Shown here piece by piece: positions 1 to 7,633 of a DNA stretch of 24,057 nucleotides. The notes under the pieces were generated by a model that saw only the letters and a list, made by a program, of their open reading frames with translations, had not been told where the DNA came from and made no database searches. This stretch comes from UBA6183 sp046314755 (GTDB taxonomy: Bacteria; Bacteroidota; Bacteroidia; UKL13-3). The stretch's first letter is position 1, and each line of letters opens with the position of its first letter. Position numbers and translations under genes: made by a program. The stretch lies in assembly GCA_046314755.1 (NCBI GenBank), contig JBKDBG010000016.1, forward strand, positions 1-24,057, in the 5' to 3' direction.

Positions 1-201
1 GGTAAAGTGGTAAGAAGCATGGGACAATAACAAAAGAAGTAAAAGTATCAAAGCAAAAACCATTCGTTTAAGCAAATGGGACAAACCTTTGCATGTTTTC
101 GTTCAGGATTTAATCAATGGTGTTAATTTTTTATATTTGATTATGCCCAACAACCAACACGTACCCGATAACTTTGGCACAAAAAGCGCTTATATTCTTT
201 A

Positions 202-209
202 TAATTTTG
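202..209 (+). promoter_or_regulatory. Possible -7 promoter element for the mazEF-like pair
   Basis: TAATTTTG matches the Bacteroidetes -7 consensus TAnnTTTG. A TTTG lies at 173-176, but the 25 bp gap is longer than the 18 bp seen at the other promoters in this window, so the -33 assignment is weak. A transcript starting a few bases downstream would leave a short leader before the ATG at 243, which fits that start better than the ATG at 222. Confidence 0.4.
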
Positions 210-242
210 TAATTACTTTGTATGTACGAAAACAACGAACAC

Positions 243-491
243 ATGGAACTTGCAGTAATTAATATTGGTAACTCAAAAGGCATTAGGCTTTCTAAAACCA
301 TTTTAGAAAAGTATAATATTAGCGATAAAGTTGAAGTGATTTTAGAGAAAGGATGCATTGTGTTAAAACCTATAACAGAACCACGCAAAGGATGGGAAAA
401 ACAATTTAAAAAAATGCACGAAAATGGACATGATCAACTTTTAATTGATGATGTTTTTGATGACGAAACTTTTGAAGAATGGAACAAATAA
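243..491 (+). CDS. mazE: MazE-like antitoxin (AbrB/SpoVT swapped-hairpin family)
   Basis: An 82-residue protein, probably the antitoxin of a MazEF-type toxin-antitoxin pair: its N-terminal DNA-binding domain would repress the operon and its acidic tail would neutralise the toxin. Residues 1-45 have the AbrB/MazE pattern: a short strand, then IGNSKGIRLSKTIL, then a strand-rich segment ending GCIVLKPI. The tail (about 46-82) is charged, with an acidic stretch DDVFDDETFEEW that would be expected to contact MazF. I chose the ATG at 243 because family members begin near MELAVINIGNS. An in-frame ATG at 222 would add seven residues and sits almost on the predicted promoter. The stop codon overlaps the toxin start by 13 bp, which is normal for translationally coupled pairs. 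The antitoxin frame is intact although the toxin frame is broken. Confidence 0.87.
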   Translation: MELAVINIGNSKGIRLSKTILEKYNISDKVEVILEKGCIVLKPITEPRKGWEKQFKKMHENGHDQLLIDDVFDDETFEEWNK

Positions 492-806
492 ACCAATATG
501 AAATTGTGCTGGTTAACCTTGATCCCACAATTGGAAGTGAAATGAAAAAAAACAGACCCCTGTGTAGTACTCTCGCCTAATGAAATGAACAAGTATCTTC
601 AAACCATTGTTATTGCGCCCATAACAAGCAGTTCAAAACTATACCCAACAAAGGTTTCAATCAAACACCGCGGGGTAAACGGCTGGATAGTTATTGATCA
701 ATTAAGAACAATTGACAGGATAAGAATTGTAAAACGTTTTACGAGTTTATCCCCTAAAGAAATTGAGCAAGTAAAAAATGTAATCAAAGAAACATTTGTT
801 GATTAA
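479..806 (+). pseudogene. mazF: MazF-like endoribonuclease toxin, frameshifted by one extra C
   Basis: The frame opens with ATG at 479 inside the antitoxin gene and reads MEQINQYEIVLVNLDPTIGS, a typical MazF/PemK N terminus, then stops at 578-580 after 33 codons. Removing one C from the run CCCC at 557-560 restores one continuous 108-residue frame through KNRPCVVLSPNEMN and IVIAPITSS to the stop at 804-806. That length and order match intact MazF toxins, which are sequence-specific mRNA interferases. The conserved RP motif and the ITS motif lie on opposite sides of the shift, so neither fragment alone should be active. The downstream frame has an ATG at 585, but a protein from there would lack the first beta strands and the catalytic arginine. 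The rest of the gene is undamaged, so this is either a recent mutation, phase-variable switching, or a sequencing error. Confidence 0.85.
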
Positions 807-807
807 T

Positions 808-836
808 AAAAAAGCCACCATGAGGTGGCTTTTTTT
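808..836. terminator. Bidirectional terminator between mazF and the E1 fusion gene
   Basis: A stem GCCACC / GGTGGC (814-819 and 824-829) with loop ATGA is flanked by six A on the left and seven T on the right. It can therefore act as an intrinsic terminator on both strands. It lies between two converging genes, just after the toxin stop and about 20 bp before the end of the minus-strand dehydrogenase gene. Confidence 0.85.
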
Positions 837-855
837 GCTACTCAACTGTTTTATT

Positions 856-2871
856 TTAAAAACTCAACAACTCTTGTAAAGCTGTTTTAAAACGTTCTTT
901 AGGTAAAAAGTTTTGTTCAAGTTTTATATTAAAAGGCACGGCAGTATCTAAACTTCCGCAACGTTTAACAGGTGCATCTAAATACGTAAAACAATGCTCG
1001 GCAATGTGGGCCGCAATTTCAGCTCCTACTCCACCGGTTAAGGTATCTTCATGCAACACAAATGCTTTGCCTGTTTTTTTCACGCTGGCTTCCACGGCTT
1101 CTTTGTCCCATGGCAACAAGGTTCTTAAATCAATAATATCGGCATCAATTCCGGCTTCTTCGCAATAGGCATCGGCCCAATGCACACCTGCCCCGTAAGT
1201 AATAATACTCACTTCGTTTCCGCTGCGTACTGTTTTGGCCTTCCCAATGGCTATTTCATAATAATCATCAAACACTTCTTCTTCCAACTCCACAGCACGG
1301 TAAAGGGCTTTGTGTTCAAAAAATATAACCGGATTAGGATCATTAAAAGAGGCCGTTAATAAGCCTTTTGCATCAGCAGGTGTTGCAGGATACACAATTT
1401 TTAAACCGGGCACATGAAAAAACCAGGCTTCATTACTTTGGGAGTGAAACGGACCGGCCCCTACACCTGCACCGGTTGGCATGCGCACCACCACATCGGC
1501 ATTTTGCCCCCAGCGGTAATAACTCTTTGCCAAATTGTTTACAATTTGGTTAAATCCAACACTTACAAAATCGGCAAACTGCATTTCAACCATGGCTTTC
1601 ATGCCTTTAATGGAAAGTCCGTAAGCAGCGCCAATAATGGCACTTTCACACAAAGGTGTGTTGCGTACACGGCCTTTACCAAAGGCTTCAACAAATCCTT
1701 GTGTAATTTTAAATACACCACCATACGCTGCAATATCTTGTCCCATCAACACCAAATTATCATGGCGCTCCATGCTTTGTTTTAAACCATCACTAATGGC
1801 ATCAACCAATCGTTTTTTGGTTTTGGTTTCGCTTTGCGGTGCAACGGTAACGTGTTGTAAATGTTGAAAGGGTTTGCTTGGTTGGGTTACAACCGGGGCA
1901 AACACATCGGCTAATTCAATTTCGGTATCAGGTGTAATATCCGGTTCAGCTTGTACGGCTTCAACACCGGCATCAATCTCCTGTTTAAATTCAACACGAA
2001 ACTCGGCTATCATGTCATCGGTTAAAATACCTTCTTGCTTCAACCAATTTTCGTAATTGCTTATCGGATCTTTTTTGCCCCACTCTTCAAACAATTCTTG
2101 CGGTACATACTTGGTTCCTGATGCTTCTTCGTGCCCGCGCATACGAAACGTAATACACTCCAATATTACCGGCCTTGGGTTAATGCGCATGCTAGAGGCC
2201 AGGTTACTTACCATTTCATACACCTCCAAAATATTATTGCCATCAACCTTATAACCTTGTATGCCGTAACCTATGGCTTTATCAATAAAATTTTTACACC
2301 TAAATTGTTCGTTGCTTGGTGTTGATAAACCGTAGCCATTGTTTTCAATTAAAAAAATCACAGGTAAATCCCACACGGCTGCCGTATTAATGGCTTCATG
2401 AAAATCGCCTTCACTTGCACCACCATCACCGCTAAACACCACGCTAATTTTTTGTTCGCCTTTAAGTTTATGAGCCAACGCAATACCATCAGCCACACCT
2501 AACATGGCTCCCAAATGCGAAATCATGCCAACAATATGGTGCTCATTGGTACCAAAGTGGAACGAACGTTCGCGACCTTTAGAATAACCGTTTAATTTGC
2601 CTTGCCATTGCGAAAACAACTTTTGAAAAGGCATATTTCTGTTTGTCCACACACCTAAATTACGGTGCAAAGGCAAAATGTATTCATCTTCCTGCAAAGC
2701 TTGTGTAACACCAACACTAATGGCCTCTTGGCCCATACCGCTAAACCATTTGCTTACCTGGCCTTGGCGAAGTAAAATCAACATTTTTTCTTCAATCATA
2801 CGAGGCTTTAACATGCCTTTGTATAAATTGATTAAAGTTTGGTTGCTGTGGTGTTTTTTATTGAATTGCAT
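856..2871 (-). CDS. Fused E1 alpha/beta subunit of a 2-oxoacid dehydrogenase complex (probably branched-chain type)
   Basis: A 671-residue thiamine-diphosphate enzyme that would catalyse decarboxylation of a 2-oxoacid and transfer the acyl group to a lipoyl E2. Residues about 15-300 are E1 alpha: the TPP/Mg motif begins GDGGASEGDFHEA (148-160) and ends with LIENN near 174-178. The GHEEASGTKY segment near 247 is the alpha active-site loop. A linker (about 300-350) leads to E1 beta, which starts TKKRLVDAISDGL (351-363) and contains TPLCESAIIGAAYG, with a transketolase C-terminal domain to the end. Separate alpha and beta genes are the common arrangement; fused forms are known in Bacteroidetes. 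No E2 or E3 gene is nearby. The longer frame to 2913 begins with TTG, so I prefer the ATG at 2871. Substrate cannot be fixed from sequence: 2-oxoisovalerate is the usual annotation, but pyruvate or acetoin is possible. Confidence 0.9.
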   Translation of the reverse strand: MQFNKKHHSNQTLINLYKGMLKPRMIEEKMLILLRQGQVSKWFSGMGQEAISVGVTQALQEDEYILPLHRNLGVWTNRNMPFQKLFSQWQGKLNGYSKGRERSFHFGTNEHHIVGMISHLGAMLGVADGIALAHKLKGEQKISVVFSGDGGASEGDFHEAINTAAVWDLPVIFLIENNGYGLSTPSNEQFRCKNFIDKAIGYGIQGYKVDGNNILEVYEMVSNLASSMRINPRPVILECITFRMRGHEEASGTKYVPQELFEEWGKKDPISNYENWLKQEGILTDDMIAEFRVEFKQEIDAGVEAVQAEPDITPDTEIELADVFAPVVTQPSKPFQHLQHVTVAPQSETKTKKRLVDAISDGLKQSMERHDNLVLMGQDIAAYGGVFKITQGFVEAFGKGRVRNTPLCESAIIGAAYGLSIKGMKAMVEMQFADFVSVGFNQIVNNLAKSYYRWGQNADVVVRMPTGAGVGAGPFHSQSNEAWFFHVPGLKIVYPATPADAKGLLTASFNDPNPVIFFEHKALYRAVELEEEVFDDYYEIAIGKAKTVRSGNEVSIITYGAGVHWADAYCEEAGIDADIIDLRTLLPWDKEAVEASVKKTGKAFVLHEDTLTGGVGAEIAAHIAEHCFTYLDAPVKRCGSLDTAVPFNIKLEQNFLPKERFKTALQELLSF

Positions 2872-2954
2872 GACATTTATTTGGTGCTGCAAATAAAGCA
2901 AAATGTTGGGCAAATTGGCCTATTAAACAGTGATTATTTTGATGTAAAACCGGT

Positions 2955-2984
2955 TTTGATTAATGTTTAATTTTTTTACTTTTG
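2955..2984 (+). promoter_or_regulatory. Bacteroidetes-type promoter for the tandem membrane-protein genes
   Basis: TTTG at 2955-2958 is separated by 18 bp from TACTTTTG at 2977-2984, a full match to the Bacteroidetes TTTG-N18-TAnnTTTG promoter pattern. Transcription would start near 2990, giving a leader of about 10 bases before the ATG at 3001. Confidence 0.75.
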
Positions 2985-3000
2985 ATAAAAGCTCGTAAAA

Positions 3001-3354
3001 ATGAAAAAACCATTAATAACCGAAAAGCAATATAACCTCATTCAGTTTTTTATTGTATGCAGTTTTATGCTGATTTTTATGTTAACCTTTTTAAACCACA
3101 AACTGCACTTTTTGCCTGTATTAACCTTGCACAATGCATGGGGCAAGTTTTTATATTTTGTACTTTTACCTATAGTATTGGGTTTGGTATTATTAAAACG
3201 TTTGAAGCTAATACCTGATTACACAAGAAATTACTTGAGTGCAATTTGGCCTAATTACAGCAATGAAAACTACCCAAAAGTTTACATGGGTATACAAGTA
3301 ATTAAAATAATTTTTGTTATCATTTTATTGTATTGGATGAGTGATATTCTTTAG
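3001..3354 (+). CDS. Small membrane protein of unknown function (tandem paralog 1)
   Basis: I do not recognise this 117-residue protein. It has three likely transmembrane segments, at about residues 12-31, 48-66 and 99-116. After the second lies a polar loop with the conserved motif IPDY(x)4LSxIWPNYSxENYP at about 71-91. No catalytic motif is evident. The next gene is a clear paralog sharing the N terminus MKKPL-TEKQYNLI and the loop motif, and the two genes are 33 bp apart in the same direction, so they are probably one transcript from the promoter at 2955-2984. A membrane-bound pair or heterodimer is possible but is inference only. Confidence 0.8.
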   Translation: MKKPLITEKQYNLIQFFIVCSFMLIFMLTFLNHKLHFLPVLTLHNAWGKFLYFVLLPIVLGLVLLKRLKLIPDYTRNYLSAIWPNYSNENYPKVYMGIQVIKIIFVIILLYWMSDIL

Positions 3355-3387
3355 TTCGTTATCCATTTAATTTTAAAACGCGAACAA

Positions 3388-3753
3388 ATGAAAAAACCAT
3401 TATTAACCGAAAAGCAATATAACCTCATTGAGTTTTGTCTTGCATTTTTCTTCCTATTTGTGATTGGTTCAGTAATACTTAACCGTACAATTAAACTTTT
3501 GCCTGTTGTTTGGGTTCATCAAATTTGGACAAGCTTATTATTTTATGTGTTTTTTCCATTAAGATTAATCTTAACCATTTCAAAATGGACCAAGTTAATT
3601 CCTGATTACAATCCAAACATACTAAGTGTAATTTGGCCTAACTACAGTAAAGAAAATTACCCAAGGCTTCACCTTAGCTTTCAGGTGGTAAATATTTTAA
3701 TTGTGGTAGGCGTACTCATTTGGGCCTATTTAATGATTACCCATAAAATTTAA
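3388..3753 (+). CDS. Small membrane protein of unknown function (tandem paralog 2)
   Basis: A 121-residue paralog of the preceding protein, also unrecognised. Predicted membrane segments lie at about residues 12-32, 46-63 and 98-116, with the same loop motif IPDYNPNILSVIWPNYSKEN before the last one. The first 49 bases of the two genes differ at only two positions, while the middle parts (residues about 18-65) are highly diverged. It lies 33 bp after paralog 1 and is followed directly by a strong terminator, so the pair forms a closed two-gene unit. Confidence 0.8.
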   Translation: MKKPLLTEKQYNLIEFCLAFFFLFVIGSVILNRTIKLLPVVWVHQIWTSLLFYVFFPLRLILTISKWTKLIPDYNPNILSVIWPNYSKENYPRLHLSFQVVNILIVVGVLIWAYLMITHKI

Positions 3754-3755
3754 AC

Positions 3756-3785
3756 AAAAAAAGGCCGGATAAACCGGCCTTTTTA
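3756..3785. terminator. Bidirectional terminator between paralog 2 and transaldolase
   Basis: A GC-rich stem AGGCCGG / CCGGCCT (3762-3768 and 3774-3780) with loop ATAAA is flanked by seven or more A and by five T including the stem end. It sits between converging genes and can stop transcription from both sides. Confidence 0.88.
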
Positions 3786-3805
3786 GTTGAATATGTTATT
3801 TGGAA

Positions 3806-4462
3806 TTAACCGTTTGCTTTGGCATGGTCGGCTAAAAACTGAGCTAAACCTTTATCGGTAAGCGGGTGGTTTAACAAAGCCAATATTGCACTTAACGGAC
3901 TTGTAATTACATCAGCACCGTATTGCGCAGATTTTACAATGTGTACCGGATTACGAATAGATGCCGCTAATATTTGAGTTTGGTAACCTTGCACGCTAAA
4001 AATTTGAGAAATTTCAGCAATCAATTGCATACCATCATAGCTAATATCATCTAACCTGCCAATAAACGGAGAAATATATGTTGCTCCGGCTTTGGCAGCC
4101 AATATGGCTTGGCCTGCACTAAATACCAACGTGCAATTGGTCCGAATACCTTTTGAAGTAAGGTACTTTATGGCCTTAACCCCATCCTTAATCATAGGAA
4201 TTTTCACCACAATGTTTTCATGCAAGGCTGCAAGTTTTTCACCTTCGGCAATCATACCTGCATAATCGGTACTAATTACCTCGGCACTTACATCACCATC
4301 AACAATGTTGCAAATATCTACGTAGTGCTTTAAAACGGCTGCTTCGCCTTTAATTCCTTCTTTAGCCATTAACGAAGGATTGGTGGTAACACCATCAAGA
4401 ATACCTAAATCATTAGCTTCTCTAATTTGATCTAGGTTGGCTGTATCAATAAAAAACTTCAT
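3806..4462 (-). CDS. tal: Transaldolase of the small TalC/FSA family
   Basis: A 218-residue TIM-barrel class I aldolase of the pentose phosphate pathway, moving a dihydroxyacetone unit between sugar phosphates through a Schiff base. The N terminus MKFFIDTANL with Asp6 and GVTTNPSL are family signatures, and Lys87 in VVKIPM is the Schiff-base lysine. This family contains both fructose-6-phosphate aldolases and true transaldolases. E. coli FSA has Gln59 and Tyr131; with an offset of two, this protein has Glu61 (in SAEV) and Phe133 (in SPFIGRLDD), as in transaldolases such as the Bacillus enzyme. I therefore call it transaldolase rather than aldolase. The length is complete for the family. The gene stands alone, divergent from a methyltransferase gene. 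Confidence 0.92.
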   Translation of the reverse strand: MKFFIDTANLDQIREANDLGILDGVTTNPSLMAKEGIKGEAAVLKHYVDICNIVDGDVSAEVISTDYAGMIAEGEKLAALHENIVVKIPMIKDGVKAIKYLTSKGIRTNCTLVFSAGQAILAAKAGATYISPFIGRLDDISYDGMQLIAEISQIFSVQGYQTQILAASIRNPVHIVKSAQYGADVITSPLSAILALLNHPLTDKGLAQFLADHAKANG

Positions 4463-4582
4463 GTTGCAAAAAATTTGCTTGCAAGAATACGGTTTTTAGC
4501 CGGATAAAAATAATTAGAAATCAACCTTTAACAGTTAAAGATTAAAAGTTAACGGTTTACCTTTAAAAGTTATATTCGAATC

Positions 4583-5164
4583 ATGACAGACAAAAGTTAC
4601 TGGGATACCCGCTGGCAAAACGGACAAACCGGTTGGGACCTTAATACCATATCACCACCCATTAAACAATTTATTGACAGCCTAACCGATAAAAATTTAC
4701 GCATATTAATACCCGGTTGCGGCAGTGCTTACGAAGCCGAGTATTTATTGCAAAATGGATTTAATAACGTTACTGTTATTGATATTTCACCTACATTAAC
4801 ACAACAACTTTCAAATGCTTTTTCAACCTACCTTAAACAACAAAAACTAAAGGTAATTTGTATTGATTTTTTTGAGTTGAACGGGTTGTTTGATGTGATT
4901 ATTGAACAAACTTTTTTTTGTGCATTACATCCTGATTTACGTAAGGCTTATGTTGAACACATGCCGAAATTATTGGATAAAAACGGTTTACTCACCGGAC
5001 TTTTATTTAACCGCGAATTTGAAGGTGGCCCGCCATTTGGCGGTAATGTAATGGAGTATGAAACATTGTTTACGCCCCACTTTTCATCGGTTAAATTTAT
5101 GCCTTGCTTAAACTCGGCTGCTCCTCGTTTGGGCAGTGAGGTTTGGTTTGAAGCAAAAAAGTAA
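4583..5164 (+). CDS. SAM-dependent methyltransferase, TPMT (thiopurine methyltransferase-like) family
   Basis: A 193-residue class I methyltransferase, probably cytoplasmic, acting on a small molecule. The N terminus MTDKSYWDTRWQNGQTGWDL has the family pattern WxxRWxxGxTGWD. Motif I is ILIPGCGSAYEAEYL (41-55), where SAM binds, followed by the acidic residue in VIDIS (66-70). The segment DVIIEQTFFCALHP (about 113-126) and the late GGPPFGG loop are also typical of the TPMT family. Bacterial members often methylate thiol or selenium/tellurium compounds, but the substrate here is unknown. The gene is alone, divergent from transaldolase. TATATTCG at 4571-4578 resembles a -7 element and is so close to the ATG that the message may be nearly leaderless. 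Confidence 0.87.
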   Translation: MTDKSYWDTRWQNGQTGWDLNTISPPIKQFIDSLTDKNLRILIPGCGSAYEAEYLLQNGFNNVTVIDISPTLTQQLSNAFSTYLKQQKLKVICIDFFELNGLFDVIIEQTFFCALHPDLRKAYVEHMPKLLDKNGLLTGLLFNREFEGGPPFGGNVMEYETLFTPHFSSVKFMPCLNSAAPRLGSEVWFEAKK

Positions 5165-5185
5165 GGCTGCAAGTTTTACAGCCTT
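5163..5185. terminator. Probable terminator between methyltransferase and TonB receptor genes
   Basis: An inverted repeat AAGGCTG / CAGCCTT (5163-5169 and 5179-5185) with a 9-base loop overlaps the methyltransferase stop codon. On the minus strand it is followed by TACTTTTTT, giving a better U-tract for the receptor gene than on the plus strand. The two genes converge here. Confidence 0.6.
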
Positions 5186-5212
5186 ATCTTATCAAACTGA
5201 TTGAAGAAAAAT

Positions 5213-7594
5213 TTAGAATTTCAATCCTGCACCAACATACCAAAGTCGGCCATCAGCAGGCAACAAACCCGGGCCGGGATAACCTCCTGCCCTTCGGGTA
5301 AAATAAGCCTCATCAAACACATTGTTTATACCGCCATTCAGTTGAAATCCTTTTTTAAATTGAATGCTTAAACTCCAATCGGTAACGGCATAAGCAGGAA
5401 TTTCTCCCACTGTGGCTGCTGCATTAGGCTTTTGGGTATTTAATGCATCGGCATAAGCTGCACCTACCCTACTTTGTTGTATGGAGGTTGAAACCATTTT
5501 ATAGCGGTAACTCAAGCCAAATCGGTGGATGTATTGCGGTGCATTTTCTACCCTTTTGTTGGTTTGATTTTTTGTAGCATCAGGGTCGTTCCATTGGGTG
5601 TATGTGGCATCAATAAAACTAAGTGAAGCAAACACACTTAAGTGTCCTAGTTTATCATATCCTAAGGCTTCCGTTGGCGAACATTCCAAATAGGCTTCAA
5701 CACCTTTGCTTACGCTGGCACCAATATTGGTGCGGAAATTTTTTCCATTAACGGTATACGTTCCAATGCGGTTGCCGTAGTATAAATAAAATGCCGATAC
5801 ATCAAACGATATAAACTTTTTGAAGTTTCCTCGGTAACCAATATCAATATTGTAACCTGTTGCATCTTTTAAATTGGCATCAATAGAATCAGTGGTAGCT
5901 ACAGTAATATCGCTAAACAAAACAGGACGGTAGGCTTGGGTAAAATTGGCATACAACGTAGTGCTTGCTGTGGTTTTATATTGCATACCCACACCGGCTA
6001 TAAAAAAGTTTCGGGTTGAGTTTCGGTTGATGATTTTGGTATCATCCGTAATACCTTTAGCCGTGTTATACAAATATTCATAACGTGCGCCAAGCGTAAC
6101 GCTTAATCGGTTGTTGATGTTCCATAATTGTTCTGCAAATACAGCGGCATTATCTGTGGTGTAATGAATATCACGTGATAATTGATTATTGCTTACTTCC
6201 AAATTAAAGGTTTCATCACGGTTACCATTTCTATTTTGAATACGATAGGTATTGCCTCTGTAAAAGCGCACTCCGGCAGATAAGGTTTGTTTTTGCCCCA
6301 TGGCTTGATAAGTAAACAAATGCCTGAATTCCACGCCATAATTTTCGTAATCATCTTTATCAACTGTACGTGGGCTCCAACGACCTAAACTATCGCGAGT
6401 TTCAGGAACTTGAATAGCAGCCATGTTTCCAATGCTGTATCGCTTACCGGTTAATGCAAATGCTTTTACATTTAAGCTGTGATTAGCATTGATGCGATAA
6501 TCCAAGTTAAGTGCCGCAATATTCCACACCACATTAAACCAATTCCTGTTTCTAACCGATTGTTGGTGATTTGCTTTGAACATAGAATCGGTTAAACCTC
6601 CGGCTTGTTGCATCACCGCATCCATGCGTGTGTATTCAAAATTTACGGCCAATTTTTTATTGATTTGATATCCTAAGTTTACATAACCATTCCAGGTTTG
6701 ATAGCCGCTATTTTCACGCCAACCATCTGCTCTGCGGTAATTGATATTGGCATAATAAGAGAAATTTTTGATGTTGCCCCCAACTGCATTAAAACTACTG
6801 AACATGCCATAGCTGCCCAATGTTTGCATACTTTCCACCCCTATAGGTTTTCCATTTACCGATTTCTTTTTGATGTAATTTACCACTCCGCCAAATTGTG
6901 CACCGTATTGAATGGAGGCAGCACCTCTAATTACTTCTATACGTTCTACAGATTCAACTGATGGGGTGTAATACGCTTCAGGATATCCAAACGGATCGGC
7001 AGAAATATCATACCCGTTTTGTCGTGTATTAAACTCCCACATTCTATTGGGGCTTAAACCGCGTGTAGCAATTCCCATTTGCACCCCACTGCCATCATTT
7101 TCCCAAACCTGCACACCGGGCACCTTTGCAAAAATTTGTCGCGAGTTATTTTGGGCCAAATTAGCTGATGAGGTTGATAATCGAACCACTTCTGTTTTTT
7201 TAGCAGCATAAATGACATTGTCTTTTACATCGGGCATTCTTTCAATATTCTTTTGAATGGAAAGATCTCTCACTTCTGCTGTTTGCAGTACAATGTTACG
7301 TGTAAAAGTAATGGTACCTATTTGCAAAACTTGTTGCAAATCGGCAATAGTAAAGTAATGTAAGGTGATGATTTGGCCGCCAATTTCTGCTTTCAATTCA
7401 TAATCACCGGGCATTAAACCGGTAAAAGCAAATCGCCCTGAATCATCTGTGTTGGTTTGAATTCCGTTGTTTAAAAATAGCGGTTGGTGACTAACAGGTT
7501 TTGAAGATTCATGAACCAATGAACCTTTTACCTCAGCCGCATGCAGTTGTTGCGACCAATAAATAAAGGCAAACAATAAGATTAAAGCTTTCAT
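5213..7594 (-). CDS. TonB-dependent outer-membrane receptor, FecA-like
   Basis: A 793-residue outer-membrane transporter, probably importing a ferric chelate with energy from TonB-ExbBD. From the chosen ATG there is a signal peptide (residues 1-19, MKALILLFAFIYWSQQLHA), a carboxypeptidase-regulatory-like beta-sandwich (about 20-95) common in Bacteroidetes receptors, a plug domain (about 130-250), and a 22-strand-type barrel ending in the terminal phenylalanine (VGAGLKF). The plug has the FecA-class signatures QNGYDISADPFGYPEAYY and RIEVIRGAASIQYG. The C-terminal INNVFDEAYFTRR is the usual barrel-end motif. The frame runs open to 7717 from a GTG, but that extension has no signal peptide at its front and crosses the promoter, so I start at 7594. 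Ligand identity (ferric citrate or another siderophore) is not determinable. A metal-regulator-like palindrome lies upstream. Confidence 0.9.
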   Translation of the reverse strand: MKALILLFAFIYWSQQLHAAEVKGSLVHESSKPVSHQPLFLNNGIQTNTDDSGRFAFTGLMPGDYELKAEIGGQIITLHYFTIADLQQVLQIGTITFTRNIVLQTAEVRDLSIQKNIERMPDVKDNVIYAAKKTEVVRLSTSSANLAQNNSRQIFAKVPGVQVWENDGSGVQMGIATRGLSPNRMWEFNTRQNGYDISADPFGYPEAYYTPSVESVERIEVIRGAASIQYGAQFGGVVNYIKKKSVNGKPIGVESMQTLGSYGMFSSFNAVGGNIKNFSYYANINYRRADGWRENSGYQTWNGYVNLGYQINKKLAVNFEYTRMDAVMQQAGGLTDSMFKANHQQSVRNRNWFNVVWNIAALNLDYRINANHSLNVKAFALTGKRYSIGNMAAIQVPETRDSLGRWSPRTVDKDDYENYGVEFRHLFTYQAMGQKQTLSAGVRFYRGNTYRIQNRNGNRDETFNLEVSNNQLSRDIHYTTDNAAVFAEQLWNINNRLSVTLGARYEYLYNTAKGITDDTKIINRNSTRNFFIAGVGMQYKTTASTTLYANFTQAYRPVLFSDITVATTDSIDANLKDATGYNIDIGYRGNFKKFISFDVSAFYLYYGNRIGTYTVNGKNFRTNIGASVSKGVEAYLECSPTEALGYDKLGHLSVFASLSFIDATYTQWNDPDATKNQTNKRVENAPQYIHRFGLSYRYKMVSTSIQQSRVGAAYADALNTQKPNAAATVGEIPAYAVTDWSLSIQFKKGFQLNGGINNVFDEAYFTRRAGGYPGPGLLPADGRLWYVGAGLKF

Positions 7595-7614
7595 AATTTC
7601 ATAGTTATTGGTGG

Positions 7615-7622
7615 CAAATATA
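7615..7622 (-). promoter_or_regulatory. -7 promoter element for the FecA-like receptor
   Basis: On the minus strand this reads TATATTTG, a full match to the Bacteroidetes TAnnTTTG element. The expected -33 position, 18 bp further upstream, reads TTAG rather than TTTG and lies inside the palindrome at 7634-7646. The ATG at 7594 is 20 bp downstream. Confidence 0.6.
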
Positions 7623-7633
7623 TTCTTACTTAG

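Noticed and set aside
1..30. Possible last codons of an upstream plus-strand gene (frame 1 ends TAA at 28-30).
   Set aside because: Nine codons with no recognisable motif cannot be told from chance.
131..388. Minus-strand frame of 85 codons across the antitoxin gene.
   Set aside because: It is the reverse of a gene with clear family motifs and has no homologous features of its own.
479..806. Programmed ribosomal frameshifting to make MazF.
   Set aside because: The C-run has no known slippery heptamer plus downstream structure, and MazF genes are not known to use it; a one-base mutation or error is simpler.
1414..1785. Plus-strand frames inside the E1 fusion gene.
   Set aside because: They lie within a strongly conserved minus-strand gene and show no domain or signal motifs.
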